From positions 7,936,001-8,000,000 of the forward strand of contig NZ_CP107780.1 in assembly GCF_036345175.1 (NCBI RefSeq): DNA of 64,000 nt. The letters run 5' to 3'. How positions within the stretch are numbered: position 1 is the stretch's first letter; the number at the start of each line of letters is the position of its first letter. The stretch is from Streptomyces sp. NBC_00576 (GTDB lineage Bacteria > Actinomycetota > Actinomycetes > Streptomycetales > Streptomycetaceae). Below, piece after piece: positions 25,718 through 34,775 of this stretch. The position numbers were made by a program, and so were the translations under genes. The notes under the pieces were generated by a model, which was not told the DNA's origin, did not search any database, and saw only the letters and a program-made list of their open reading frames with translations.

Positions 25718-26620
25718 CTAGGTCACCGCCTTCCTGCCGGTGACTCCGCGGTACGCGATCTCGGCCAGCCGCGCCTGCCCGTTGCGGCTCGGATGGAACC
25801 AGTCCCAGGGGCTCAACTGCCGCGTCCCGAAGTCGAAGCCGAAGACCGCGCCCCCGTCGAACCGGCACAGCCGGTCCGTGGCGCACACCTCCTTCAGCGC
25901 CGAGTTGTACGCCTCCACCCGCCCCTGCACCTCGTCCCGCCGCGCGGTCGCCGCCGAGTCGACCGCGTCCGGGTCACCCAGCATCGACGGACAGATCCCC
26001 AGCTTCCACACCGCCTTGCCCAACGCGTTGCCCCGCCCCTGCGACCAGAGCCGCTTCAGATCCGGCACGCTCGCCACATACACCTGGCTCTTGGGCGCGG
26101 CCCTACGCAGGGTCCGCAGCGCCTGCGCGAACGACGCCCGGAAGTCGGCCACCGACGTCATCGCCCCCACCGACGCCCGGCACGCGTCGTTGGCCCCCGT
26201 CATCACCGTCACCAGCGCGGGCTTGTGGACGGCGGCCTTCGTCATCTGGGCGGGCAGATCGGTCATCCGGGAGCCGCTGACGGCGTGGTTCCAGCTGCGC
26301 GCCGCAGCCCCGGACGCCCCCAGCAGCCGTACGGCCAGACTGTTCACGGCCTTGTCGCTGCCGGTCGCCCAGGACACCTCGGGGCAGTCGGACAGCACCG
26401 AGCAGGCGTCGAAGCCGCGCGTGATGGAGTCGCCCACGGCGGCCATGGAGGCCGGGCTGCTGTCCCAGGCGGGCGTCGGGGTCGGCGACGGCTTCGCCTT
26501 CGCCCGGGTGCCGTCCGGAGCCGGAGACGCGCCACCGGCGGCGTCACACCCGGCGACACCCAGCAGGGCCGCCGACACGACGGCGACGACGGCCCGCGAA
26601 CGGTGACTTCGTTTCCGCAT
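25718..26620 (-). CDS. SGNH/GDSL-family esterase lipoprotein
   Basis: 300 residues. Lipoprotein signal (VVAVVSAALLGVAGC) followed by a Ser/Pro/Thr linker and a GDSL domain: block I VGDSITRGFD with the catalytic Ser, GxND as MTGANDAC, and block V WDWFHPSRNGQ with the catalytic His. Acts outside the membrane on an ester of unknown nature. ATG at 26620 is chosen because the signal peptide starts there. Confidence 0.87.
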   Translation of the reverse strand: MRKRSHRSRAVVAVVSAALLGVAGCDAAGGASPAPDGTRAKAKPSPTPTPAWDSSPASMAAVGDSITRGFDACSVLSDCPEVSWATGSDKAVNSLAVRLLGASGAAARSWNHAVSGSRMTDLPAQMTKAAVHKPALVTVMTGANDACRASVGAMTSVADFRASFAQALRTLRRAAPKSQVYVASVPDLKRLWSQGRGNALGKAVWKLGICPSMLGDPDAVDSAATARRDEVQGRVEAYNSALKEVCATDRLCRFDGGAVFGFDFGTRQLSPWDWFHPSRNGQARLAEIAYRGVTGRKAVT

Positions 26621-26890
26621 CCTTTGGTCCCCTCGGTCGGTGTGCAATGCCTCTCGCCCATAACAACGCACGAAAGTTCCCGAACCGAAAACAACTAATG
26701 CCTCACACAGTGCAACGTCGCACACCCGTACAAGCGTCCCCCTGGGTGAATGGCGGGCGTTTCATGGCATCGGGACCGACGGTACGTCACACTCCTTGCG
26801 CCGCCGCACGGTAGCCTCGCCATCAACGCGGCTGCCCGCCACCGCTGCTCAGCCAGTTCGCAAGATGTCCCGCTCTGTCCGGAGGTCCCA

Positions 26891-27385
26891 GTGACGACAC
26901 GTGGAGTTCTGTACGTGCACTCCGCGCCGCGCGCGCTGTGCCCGCACGTCGAGTGGGCCGTCGCCGGAGTGCTCGGCACGCGCGTCAGCCTCGACTGGAT
27001 CCGCCAGCCCGCCGCACCGGGCACCTGGCGCTCCGAGTTCTCCTGGAAGGGCCAGGTCGGCACCGCCTCCAAGCTCGCGTCGGCCCTGCGCGGCTGGCAG
27101 TTGCTGCGCTTCGAGGTCACCTCGGAACCCTGCGCCACCGCCGAGGGGGAGCGCTACAGCTGCACCCCCGACCTCGGCATCTACCAGGCGATCACCGGCA
27201 TCCACGGCGACATCCTCATCCCCGAGGACCGCCTCCGCGCCGCCCTCACCCGCTCCCAGCGCGGAGAGACGGACCTGGAGGCCGAGTTGGCCAAACTTTT
27301 GGGCAAACCCTGGGACGACGAGCTCGAGCCGTTCAGATACGCGGGCGAGGGCGCCCCGGTGAGATGGCTGCACCAGGTGGTGTGA
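26891..27385 (+). CDS. DUF3145 family protein
   Basis: 164 residues, GTG start with GGAGG upstream. The sequence (RGVLYVHSAPRALCPHVEWA, WKGQVGTASKLAS, FEVTSEPC, PDLGIYQAITGI) is that of the actinobacterial DUF3145 family found next to the fab cluster. Cytoplasmic, function unknown. Convergent with fabF and separated from it by a palindromic terminator. Confidence 0.85.
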   Translation: MTTRGVLYVHSAPRALCPHVEWAVAGVLGTRVSLDWIRQPAAPGTWRSEFSWKGQVGTASKLASALRGWQLLRFEVTSEPCATAEGERYSCTPDLGIYQAITGIHGDILIPEDRLRAALTRSQRGETDLEAELAKLLGKPWDDELEPFRYAGEGAPVRWLHQVV

Positions 27386-27418
27386 CTTTCACCAACGGTC
27401 GAGCGATATGAGCGATAC

Positions 27419-27452
27419 GCGAAGGCCCCCACCGATCGGTGGGGGCCTTCGC
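27419..27452. terminator. Bidirectional terminator between DUF3145 gene and fabF
   Basis: A perfect 34-base palindrome centred on ACCGATCGGT, with arms GCGAAGGCCCCC and GGGGGCCTTCGC. It ends both convergent transcripts. Confidence 0.88.
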
Positions 27453-27491
27453 GTACGTACAGCGCGTACGTGCAGCTGTACTTGTCGTCCG

Positions 27492-28763
27492 TCAGACCGA
27501 TCGGAACGCCAGCACCACGTTGTGGCCGCCGAACCCGAACGAGTCGTTCAGGGCGGCGATACGACCGTCCACCGGCAGCTTGCGGGCCTCGCCACGCACG
27601 ATGTCCGCGTCGGCCTCGGGGTCGAGGTTCTCGACGTTGATCGTCGGCGGGGCGACCCGGTGGTACAGCGCAAGCACGGTCGCCACCGTCTCGACACCGC
27701 CGGCGCCACCGAGCAGGTGTCCGGTCATCGACTTGGTCGCGGACACGGCCATGTGGTCGACATCATCGCCGAACACATTGCGCAGCGCCTTGAGTTCGGC
27801 GACGTCACCCGCCGGCGTCGACGTGGCGTGCGCGTTGACGTGCACGATCTCGGCGGGGTCCAGATCGGTGCTGGCCAGCAGATTCCGCAGGGCCGCCGAG
27901 ATACCGCGTCCCTCCGGCTCCGGCTGCACGATGTCGTGGGCGTCGGCCGAGATGCCCTGGCCGACCGCTTCCGCGTAGACCCGGGCACCGCGCGCGGCGG
28001 CGTGCTCGGCGGACTCCAGGACGACCACGCCGGAGCCCTCACCCAGCACGAAGCCGTCGCGGCCCGTGTCGTACGGACGCGAGGCACCCGTCGGGTTCTC
28101 GTTGTTCTTGGACATCGCCATCATGTTGCCGAACGCGGCGATGGGCAGCGGATGGATGGCCGCCTCCGTGCCACCGGCGACGACGACGTCGGCGCGGCCG
28201 GTACGGATCATCTCGATGGCGTAGCCGATGGCCTCGGCGCCCGAGGCGCAGGCGGAGACCGGGGTGTGCACACCGGCGCGGGCGCCGACGAGCAGACCCA
28301 CGTTGGCGGAGGGGCTGTTGGGCATCAGCATCGGGACGGTGTGCGGGGAGACGCGGCGTACGCCCTTCTCCTTCATCACGTCGTACTGGTCGAGCAGAGT
28401 CGTGACTCCGCCGATGCCCGAGGCGATGACGGTACCGAGCCGGTCGGGGTCGACGGCCTGGTTCTCGCCCTCGCCCGCGCGGTCGGTGAAGCCCGCGTCG
28501 GCCCACGCCTCCTTGGCGGCGATCAGCGCGAACTGCGCCGACCGGTCCAGCCGGCGGGCCTGGGGCCGGGGAATGATCTCGGACGGTTCGACGGCGATCT
28601 GCGCGGCGATGCGGACGGCCTGCTCGGCCGCCCACTCCTGCTCCAGGGCACGGACACCGGACTTGCCGGCGACCAGACCCTCCCAGGTAGAGGCCGCGTC
28701 ACCACCCAGCGGTGTGGTTGCGCCGATACCGGTGACGACCACGGTGCGATTGGTCGGGCTCAC
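27492..28763 (-). CDS. fabF: 3-oxoacyl-ACP synthase II
   Basis: 423 residues from GTG 28763. Catalytic Cys in PVSACASGAEA and the two catalytic His in NAHATSTPAGD and KSMTGHLLGGAGG, as in all KASII enzymes, with a C-terminal FGFGGHNV. It elongates acyl-ACP with malonyl-ACP. Last gene of the fabD-fabH-acpP-fabF operon, but separated from acpP by 177 bases holding a hairpin and tandem repeats, so it may be expressed at a different level. Confidence 0.96.
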   Translation of the reverse strand: MSPTNRTVVVTGIGATTPLGGDAASTWEGLVAGKSGVRALEQEWAAEQAVRIAAQIAVEPSEIIPRPQARRLDRSAQFALIAAKEAWADAGFTDRAGEGENQAVDPDRLGTVIASGIGGVTTLLDQYDVMKEKGVRRVSPHTVPMLMPNSPSANVGLLVGARAGVHTPVSACASGAEAIGYAIEMIRTGRADVVVAGGTEAAIHPLPIAAFGNMMAMSKNNENPTGASRPYDTGRDGFVLGEGSGVVVLESAEHAAARGARVYAEAVGQGISADAHDIVQPEPEGRGISAALRNLLASTDLDPAEIVHVNAHATSTPAGDVAELKALRNVFGDDVDHMAVSATKSMTGHLLGGAGGVETVATVLALYHRVAPPTINVENLDPEADADIVRGEARKLPVDGRIAALNDSFGFGGHNVVLAFRSV

Positions 28764-28847
28764 GGGAATTCCTTCTCCAACGGATACGGGAGGACAACCC
28801 CCGCGTCGGCGGGGAGAACGGCGCCACCGCCGGGTGGCGGGGCTGCG

Positions 28848-28930
28848 GGACCGATCAGGGATCGGTCCCCATGACCAGCCCTGACGACCGGCCCTGATGA
28901 CCAGTGCTGATGACCAGTCCTGATGATCAG
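28848..28930 (-). repeat. Hairpin plus 13-base tandem repeats between acpP and fabF
   Basis: GGACCGATC-AGG-GATCGGTCC (28848-28868) forms a nine-pair hairpin. Next to it are four consecutive 13-base units on the plus strand (28879, 28892, 28905, 28918; consensus CCCTGATGACCAG) and a partial fifth at 28868-28878. In the transcript the repeats lie directly behind acpP, before fabF. Confidence 0.7.
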
Positions 28931-28940
28931 GGCCGGTGAA

Positions 28941-29189
28941 TCAGTCCTGGTTCTTGAGGATGTACGCGGTGGCGTCGCCGACCGTCTTGAGGTTCTTGAC
29001 GTCCTCGTCGGGGATCTTGACGTCGAAGCGCTCTTCGGCGGCGACGACGACCTCGACCATGGACAGCGAGTCGACGTCCAGGTCGTCGGTGAAGGACTTG
29101 TCCAGCTGGACGTCCTCAACCGGGATGCCGGCGATCTCGTTCACGATGTCGGCGAGACCGGCGACGATCTCTTCCTGAGTGGCGGCCAT
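28941..29189 (-). CDS. acpP: Acyl carrier protein
   Basis: 82 residues, acidic, with the phosphopantetheine-attachment Ser in DDLDVDSLSMVEVV. AAGGAG upstream of the ATG. Carrier of growing acyl chains for the type II fatty acid synthase encoded around it. Confidence 0.96.
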   Translation of the reverse strand: MAATQEEIVAGLADIVNEIAGIPVEDVQLDKSFTDDLDVDSLSMVEVVVAAEERFDVKIPDEDVKNLKTVGDATAYILKNQD

Positions 29190-29272
29190 GGCAGGCGCTC
29201 CTTCTTGTGTATCTATCCAGAGAGGGTTGGCAGTTGTCCCCGTTCCGGTTCCGAGGATCCGGTGCGGGGTGC

Positions 29273-30268
29273 CTAGGGGAGGGTAACGACCGTCGCGGCG
29301 TACACGAGACCCGCCCCGAAGCCGATGACGAGCGCGGTGTCGCCGCTCTTCGCCTCGCCGGTCGCCAGAAGCCGCTCCATCGCGAGCGGGATCGAGGCGG
29401 CCGACGTGTTACCGGTGGTGCGCACGTCGCGCGCGACCGTGACGTGCTCCGGCAGTTTGAGTGTCTTCACCATCGAGTCGATGATGCGCTCGTTGGCCTG
29501 GTGGGGAATGAAGACGTCCAGGTCGTCCGGCGAAAGTCCGGAAGCGTCCAGCGCCTCCTTGGCGACCTTCGCCATCTCGAACACGGCCCAGCGGAACACC
29601 GCCTGGCCCTCCTGCGTGATCGCAGGAAACTTGCCGGAACTGTCGTACTCGTTCCACGGTACGGTCTGCTTGATGGTGTCCGACTTGTCACCCTCGGATC
29701 CCCACACGGTCGGACCGATGTGCGGTTCCTGGGAGGGGCCCACGACGACCGCGCCCGCGCCGTCACCGAACAGGAAGGCGGTCGCCCGGTCCTCCAGGTC
29801 GGTCAGGTCGGACAACCGCTCGACGCCGATGACAAGGACGTACTCCGCCGAACCGTCGACGATCATGCCCTTGGCCAGGGTCAGGCCGTAGCCGAAGCCC
29901 GCACAGCCCGCCGAGATGTCGAACGCGGCGGCCTTGGCCGTGCCGAGCTTGTCGGCGATCTCGGTGGCCACGGCGGGGGTCTGCTTGAAGTGCGAGACGG
30001 TGGCGACGACCACGCCGCCGATCTGCTGGGCGGTGATCCCCGCGTCGGCGATCGCCTTGCCGGACGCCTCGATCGACATCGCGGCGACGGTCTCCTCGTC
30101 GGAGGCCCAGTGCCGGGTCTCGATGCCGGAGCGGGAGCGGATCCACTCGTCGGACGAGTCGATCGTCTCCAGGATCACCTCGTTGGGCACGACCCGGACC
30201 GGCCGGTACCCACCCACCCCCAGGATGCGCGCGTACGGGGCACCCTTACTGGGTTTGATCTTCGACAT
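29273..30268 (-). CDS. fabH: 3-oxoacyl-ACP synthase III
   Basis: 331 residues from ATG 30268 (GGAG upstream). Catalytic triad visible: Cys in DISAGCAGFGYG, His in FIPHQANERI and Asn in TTGNTSAASIP. Starts fatty acid chains by condensing an acyl-CoA (branched in Streptomyces) with malonyl-ACP. 16 bases downstream of fabD. Confidence 0.96.
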   Translation of the reverse strand: MSKIKPSKGAPYARILGVGGYRPVRVVPNEVILETIDSSDEWIRSRSGIETRHWASDEETVAAMSIEASGKAIADAGITAQQIGGVVVATVSHFKQTPAVATEIADKLGTAKAAAFDISAGCAGFGYGLTLAKGMIVDGSAEYVLVIGVERLSDLTDLEDRATAFLFGDGAGAVVVGPSQEPHIGPTVWGSEGDKSDTIKQTVPWNEYDSSGKFPAITQEGQAVFRWAVFEMAKVAKEALDASGLSPDDLDVFIPHQANERIIDSMVKTLKLPEHVTVARDVRTTGNTSAASIPLAMERLLATGEAKSGDTALVIGFGAGLVYAATVVTLP

Positions 30269-30284
30269 TTGCTCGGGGCTCCTT

Positions 30285-31241
30285 TCAGGCGCCTGCCGCG
30301 TCGGCGGCGGAGGTCGAGGCCAGTGACTCGGCGATGAGCTCACGAGCGGCGTCGAGGTCGGCGGGGGTCTTCAGGGCCAGCGTCTTCACGCCGGGCAGTG
30401 CGCGCTTGGCGAGACCGGTGAGGGTGCCGCCCGGGCACACCTCGATGAACGCGGTCACGCCCAGCGTCTTGAACGTCTCCATGCACAGGTCCCAGCGCAC
30501 CGGGTTGGCGACCTGCCCGACCAGTCGCGCGAGCACTTCCGGCCCGTCCGCGACCGTCTGTCCGTCCTTGTTGGAGACGTACGTGATCTTCGGGTCGCCC
30601 GGCGTCAGCGAAGCGGCGGCAGCGGCGAGCACATCGACAGCCGGAGCCATGTGGTGCGTGTGGAAAGCACCGGCCACCTGCAACTTGACGACCTTGCGCA
30701 CCCCTTCGGGCTTGTCCTCGACGAGGGCGTCGATCTGCTCGACCGTACCCGCGGCGACGATCTGCCCGGCGCCGTTCACGTTCGCCGGCGTCAGGCCCAG
30801 CTTCTCCAGATGGGCCACGGTCACCTCGGGGTCACCACCGAGGAGCGCCGCCATCCCGGTCTTCGTGACGGCGGCGGCCTCGGCCATGGCCAGACCGCGC
30901 TTGCGTACGAGGGTCAGGGCGGCCGTGTCGTCGAGGACGCCCGCGAGGGCGGCGGCGGTGATCTCACCGACACTGTGACCGGCGACGGCGCCGAGCGTGA
31001 GGTCACCGTCCATGGCACCCAGTGCCGAGGCGGACAGTATCCCGGCCGCGACCAGCAGCGGCTGGGCGACAGCGGTGTCGCGGATCGCGTCGGCGTCGGC
31101 CTCGGTGCCGTAGTGGACGAGGTCGAGCCCGATGGCGTCGGACCACGCGGCGACGCGCTCGGCGGCACCGGGCAGTTCGAGCCATGGAGTCAGGAAGCCG
31201 GGCGTCTGGGCGCCTTGGCCGGGAGCGACGAGTACGAGCAC
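30285..31241 (-). CDS. fabD: Malonyl-CoA:ACP transacylase
   Basis: 318 residues from GTG 31241, matching the remembered MLVLVAPGQGAQTPGF start of the S. coelicolor enzyme; GTG 31247 is also in frame. Catalytic Ser in VAGHSVGEITA, the substrate Arg in LVRKRGLAM, and the catalytic His in GAFHTHHM. Ribosome site is weak (GAGAGAG). First gene of the operon, directly behind the promoter region controlled by FasR. Confidence 0.95.
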   Translation of the reverse strand: MLVLVAPGQGAQTPGFLTPWLELPGAAERVAAWSDAIGLDLVHYGTEADADAIRDTAVAQPLLVAAGILSASALGAMDGDLTLGAVAGHSVGEITAAALAGVLDDTAALTLVRKRGLAMAEAAAVTKTGMAALLGGDPEVTVAHLEKLGLTPANVNGAGQIVAAGTVEQIDALVEDKPEGVRKVVKLQVAGAFHTHHMAPAVDVLAAAAASLTPGDPKITYVSNKDGQTVADGPEVLARLVGQVANPVRWDLCMETFKTLGVTAFIEVCPGGTLTGLAKRALPGVKTLALKTPADLDAARELIAESLASTSAADAAGA

Positions 31242-31330
31242 TCTCACACTCTCTCTTGGGTACGGGCACGGCCGCCCGTGGGGACAGGGACGAAGAACAG
31301 CAGGGGGTTTTGTAGGACCTCGACAAGACC
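31242..31330 (-). promoter_or_regulatory. fab operon promoter region, probable FasR target
   Basis: The only gap before fabD. On the minus strand it holds TTGTCGAGGTCC followed by an A/C-rich patch TACAAAACCCCC. In S. coelicolor FasR is known to bind and activate this promoter; exact boxes were not identified here. Confidence 0.5.
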
Positions 31331-32536
31331 CTAGGGCTGGTGATCCCCATCGGCCAGGCGCCCCAGGATCAGCGCGATCCGAAGTGTGAATGCGGATCGT
31401 ACATCTGAAGGTGACCATCCGGTGACGTCAGTCACACGTCGGAGCCGGTAGCGCACGGTGTTCGGGTGAACGAAGAGCATGCGCGCCGCGCCCTCCAGAC
31501 TGCTCGCCTGTTCGAGATAGACGGCGAGGGTTTCCAGAAGTGCGGACCCGGCCTCCTCCAGCGGTCTGTAGATCTCCTCCACCAACTGGTCGCGCGCCCC
31601 CGGGTCACCGGCGATCGCGCGTTCCGGCAGGAGATCATCGGCGAGTACCGGACGCGGTGCGTCCTGCCAGGCCAAACAGGCCTTGAGCCCTGCGGCGGCG
31701 GCCTGCGCGGACCGGGTGGCGGCGAGCAGATCGGGCACGATGGGCCCCGCGACCACCGGCCCGGCGGCATAAGGCCCGATCAGCGACTTGGCAACGGCGA
31801 TCGGATTGTCGTTGCCGCCCGCGATGACGACGAGCCGATCGCCCAGGACACCGGTCAGTACCTGCAACTTGGCGTGCCGGGCGGCCCGGCGGATCGCCTC
31901 GACGGTCAATTCACTGTCACCGTCGGGTGCGGTGCCCAGCAGTACGCACACATGGTCGGGCGAGTTCCAGCCAAGCGCGGCGGCCCGCGACACGGCACCC
32001 TCGTCGGCCTCGCCGCTGAGCACGGCGTTGACGACGAGCGACTCCAGCCGGGCGTCCCAGGCACCCCGTGCCTCGGCGGCCTGGGCGTACACCTGTGCGG
32101 TGGCGAAAGCGATCTCGCGGGCGTAGACGAGCAGCGCCTCACGCAGCATGGACTCGTCACCGGGAGCGGCCACCTCGTCGATGGCGCTCTCCATGACCTC
32201 GATGGTCGTACGGACCATCTCGACGGTCTGGCGCAGGGTGATCGCCCTGGTCAGCTCGCGGGGAGCGGTACCGAAGACGTCCGTGGAGATGGCCTGCGGA
32301 GCATCGGGATGCCGGAACCACTCGGTGAAGGCGGCGATGCCGGCCTGGGCGACCAGCCCGATCCAGGAACGGTTCTCCGGGGGCATCGCCCGGTACCACG
32401 ACAGCGTCTCGTCCATGCGCGTGATCGCCTGCGCGGCGAGACTCCCGGACGACTTCTCCAGCCGCTTCAAGGTCCCCGGGTGCGGGTGTTCGGGACGTGC
32501 GGTGGGCGCGGGGTGGTGGGATTCGGGTTCGGGCAC
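31331..32536 (-). CDS. fasR: PucR-type activator of fatty acid synthesis, FasR
   Basis: 401 residues from a GTG. N-terminal helical region (LEKSSGSLAAQAITRMDETL...), a GGDEF-like alpha/beta middle part, and a C-terminal PucR helix-turn-helix (FVHPNTVRYRLRRVTDVTGW followed by FTLRIALIL). Position directly upstream of fabD and the domain order match FasR, the known activator of fabDHPF in S. coelicolor. It probably responds to acyl-CoA levels. Start is uncertain because no strong ribosome site is present. Confidence 0.9.
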   Translation of the reverse strand: MPEPESHHPAPTARPEHPHPGTLKRLEKSSGSLAAQAITRMDETLSWYRAMPPENRSWIGLVAQAGIAAFTEWFRHPDAPQAISTDVFGTAPRELTRAITLRQTVEMVRTTIEVMESAIDEVAAPGDESMLREALLVYAREIAFATAQVYAQAAEARGAWDARLESLVVNAVLSGEADEGAVSRAAALGWNSPDHVCVLLGTAPDGDSELTVEAIRRAARHAKLQVLTGVLGDRLVVIAGGNDNPIAVAKSLIGPYAAGPVVAGPIVPDLLAATRSAQAAAAGLKACLAWQDAPRPVLADDLLPERAIAGDPGARDQLVEEIYRPLEEAGSALLETLAVYLEQASSLEGAARMLFVHPNTVRYRLRRVTDVTGWSPSDVRSAFTLRIALILGRLADGDHQP

Positions 32537-32596
32537 GGAACAAGACTGCCTTATCGGGACGGGAGCGTGCGGCGTCGGGTCTACGGTGGGCCTGTG

Positions 32597-33250
32597 ATGG
32601 ATGTACGGCGTGCGCACGAGCGCTATCCAGGGGGCGACCCGGCGGCCGGTATCGAATCGTGGCACGCCTTCTCCTTCGGCCCCCACTACGACCCGGACAA
32701 CCTGCGCTTCGGCGCGCTGATCGCCTGCAACGAGGAACGTCTCGCGCCCGGCGCCGGCTTCGACGAACACCCGCACAGCCACACCGAGATCGTGACGTGG
32801 GTGACAGAGGGGGCGCTCACCCACCGCGACTCGACGGGCCACGAGACGGTGGTGCGCCCGGGAGACGTGCAGCGCCTGAGCGCGGCGGGGGGCGTACGCC
32901 ACGTGGAACGCAACGAGGGGCCCACCCCTCTGACCTTCATCCAGATGTGGCTGGCCCCTCTGACCCTCGGCGGCACCCCGTCCTACGAGACCGTCCACGG
33001 CATCGCGGACTCCACGCCGTACGCGGTCCCCGAGGCGGGCGCGATGCTGCACGTACGGCGCTTGTCGGCGGGCGAGCGCACGGCGGTGCCGGACGCGACG
33101 TACGTGTACGTCCACGTCGTACGGGGCGAGGTGCGCCTGGGCCCCGAGAAGCTCGGCCCGGGGGACGCGGCACGGATCACCGGAGCGACGGGCATGGAGG
33201 CGACCGGGGTAACGGCGACGGAGCTGCTGCTGTGGGAGATGCAGCCCTGA
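32597..33250 (+). CDS. Pirin-like bicupin protein
   Basis: 217 residues. Pirin signature with metal ligands: FDEHPHSHTEIVTWVTEGALTHRDS is cut here to its elements DEHPHSHTE and THRDS, then GDVQRLSAAGGVRHVE and the second-domain RLSAGERTAV. YhhW-like pirins can act as quercetinases. ATG 32597 chosen with GGTGGG upstream (GTG 32594 also in frame). Divergent from fasR with 60 bases between. Confidence 0.88.
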   Translation: MDVRRAHERYPGGDPAAGIESWHAFSFGPHYDPDNLRFGALIACNEERLAPGAGFDEHPHSHTEIVTWVTEGALTHRDSTGHETVVRPGDVQRLSAAGGVRHVERNEGPTPLTFIQMWLAPLTLGGTPSYETVHGIADSTPYAVPEAGAMLHVRRLSAGERTAVPDATYVYVHVVRGEVRLGPEKLGPGDAARITGATGMEATGVTATELLLWEMQP

Positions 33251-33255
33251 TCCAG

Positions 33256-33322
33256 CCCGTCCGGCGTCTGAGGACAAGGCCCGTTCAGGGCCGAAGGGGG
33301 TTCTGGGGGCGCAGCCCCCAGG
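33256..33322 (+). repeat. Streptomyces intergenic repeat type A, copy 1
   Basis: Starts CCCGTCCGGCG, continues TGAGGACAAGGCCCGTTCA, then GGGGGTTCTGGGGGCGCAG and ends CCCCCAGG. A closely related inverted copy is at 46342-46406. The CTGGGGGCGCAGCCCCCAG end is a strong hairpin that may terminate the convergent transcripts. Confidence 0.75.
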
Positions 33323-33368
33323 AAGGGATGGGACGGGTAGGGGCGGCGGGGGCGAAGAACCCCGAACC

Positions 33369-34190
33369 TCAGCCCCGCACCTCCGCCACCACCGCATCCG
33401 TGAACCCCGGCCAAACCTCCACCGCCCACGCCCCGAACGCCCGATCGGTGAGCGCGACACACGCCACCCCCACCCCCGGATCGATCCAAAGAAACGTACC
33501 CGCCTGCCCGAAATGCCCGAATGTGCGGGCCGACGACGAACTCCCCGTCCAGTGCGGCGACTTCACGCCCCGGATCTCGAATCCGAGCCCCCAGTCATTG
33601 GGGTTCTGGTGCCCGTACCCGGGAAGGACACCCTTCGTCCCCGGGTACTGGACCGTCATCGCCTCCGCGACCGTCCGCGGATCCAGTAGCCGAGGAGCCT
33701 GCACCTCGGCGGCGAACCGCACCAGATCCCCGACAGTCGAGACACCGTCCTTCGCGGGCGACCCCTCCACCCCCGTCGAGGTCATCCCGAGCGGCTCCAG
33801 CACCGCCTGCCGCACATACTCCGCGAACGGAATCTCCGTCGCCTTCGCCACGTGATCCCCCAACACCTCGAACCCGGCGTTGGAGTACAACCGCCGCTCC
33901 CCGGGCGGAGCCGTCACCCGGTGCTCGTCGAAGGCGAGCCCCGAGGTGTGCGCGAGGAGATGGCGGACCGTCGATCCGGGCGGCCCGGCCGGCTCGTCGA
34001 GTTCGATGGCGCCCTCCTCGTACGCGACGAGGGCGGCGTACGCGGCGAGCGGCTTGGTGACCGAGGCGAGCGGGAACCGGTGGTCGAGGGGGCCATGGCT
34101 GCCGAGAACGGCACCGTCCGCCCGTACGACGGCCGCGGCGGCGGTGGGCACGGGCCAGTTCTCGATCAGCGTGAGGCTCTTCAACGACAT
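33369..34190 (-). CDS. Beta-lactamase-family serine hydrolase
   Basis: 273 residues, no signal peptide. SxxK motif SVTK in FPLASVTKPLAAYA (active-site Ser) and YxN motif YSN in RLYSNAGFEVLG, plus HLLAHTSGL and GHFGQAGTFLW in the place of the KTG wall. Probably a cytoplasmic esterase or peptidase of the class C fold. Nineteen bases downstream of the acetyltransferase gene on the same strand. Confidence 0.88.
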   Translation of the reverse strand: MSLKSLTLIENWPVPTAAAAVVRADGAVLGSHGPLDHRFPLASVTKPLAAYAALVAYEEGAIELDEPAGPPGSTVRHLLAHTSGLAFDEHRVTAPPGERRLYSNAGFEVLGDHVAKATEIPFAEYVRQAVLEPLGMTSTGVEGSPAKDGVSTVGDLVRFAAEVQAPRLLDPRTVAEAMTVQYPGTKGVLPGYGHQNPNDWGLGFEIRGVKSPHWTGSSSSARTFGHFGQAGTFLWIDPGVGVACVALTDRAFGAWAVEVWPGFTDAVVAEVRG

Positions 34191-34209
34191 GAGGTCGAGC
34201 TTAGGAGCC

Positions 34210-34680
34210 TCAGAACCGCAGCCGCATCAAGGGGTCCGGTTGCCGGACGAAGCCCAGCGACGCGTACAGCGGCACCGCGTCGGCGGACGCGGTGAGGTCG
34301 ATCTGGCCGACGCCCTGTTCCCGGAACCAGTCCACCAACGCCTCCATGCAGGCCCGCGCGTATCCTCGGCGGCGCGCGTCCGGGTCGGTGGCGACGCTGA
34401 AGACGTACCCGATCCGCCCGTGCGGATTGCCCGCGCGCCCGATCCGGTACTCGACGGTCCCCACGACCAGGGCGGCGAGTGCTCCCGGCCGCTCGGGATG
34501 GTCGACGACAAACGCGGCGAAGCCCCCAGCCGGATCCGCGAGCCTCGCGGATACCGTCGCCAGGGACGCTGACTGCCAGCCGGTGTCGGTGTTCGCCCCG
34601 GACATCGAGTCGATCATCACCTGGCGCAGCCGGAGCAGTTCTCCGGCATCCTCGGGTGTGGCACGGCGTACGAGAGTCAT
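34210..34680 (-). CDS. GNAT-family N-acetyltransferase
   Basis: 156 residues from ATG 34680. Acetyl-CoA pocket motif in FSVATDPDARRRGYARACMEAL and the C-terminal VPLYASLGFVR. Substrate unknown. Divergent from merR, co-directional with the serine hydrolase. Confidence 0.88.
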   Translation of the reverse strand: MTLVRRATPEDAGELLRLRQVMIDSMSGANTDTGWQSASLATVSARLADPAGGFAAFVVDHPERPGALAALVVGTVEYRIGRAGNPHGRIGYVFSVATDPDARRRGYARACMEALVDWFREQGVGQIDLTASADAVPLYASLGFVRQPDPLMRLRF

Positions 34681-34737
34681 GATCCGTACGGTAATGAGCC
34701 CGGACCGGCCAAGTCTCCGCAATATCGCGGGATCCGC

Positions 34738-34768
34738 TTGCTTGGAGTGCACTCCAAGGTTTTAGCGT
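34738..34768 (+). promoter_or_regulatory. MerR-type promoter with 19-base spacer
   Basis: TTGCTT (34738-34743) and TAGCGT (34763-34768) are separated by 19 bases, and the perfect palindrome CTTGGAGTGCACTCCAAG (34741-34758) fills the spacer. This is the architecture of promoters twisted into activity by MerR-family proteins. Confidence 0.8.
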
Positions 34769-34775
34769 GGGGGCC

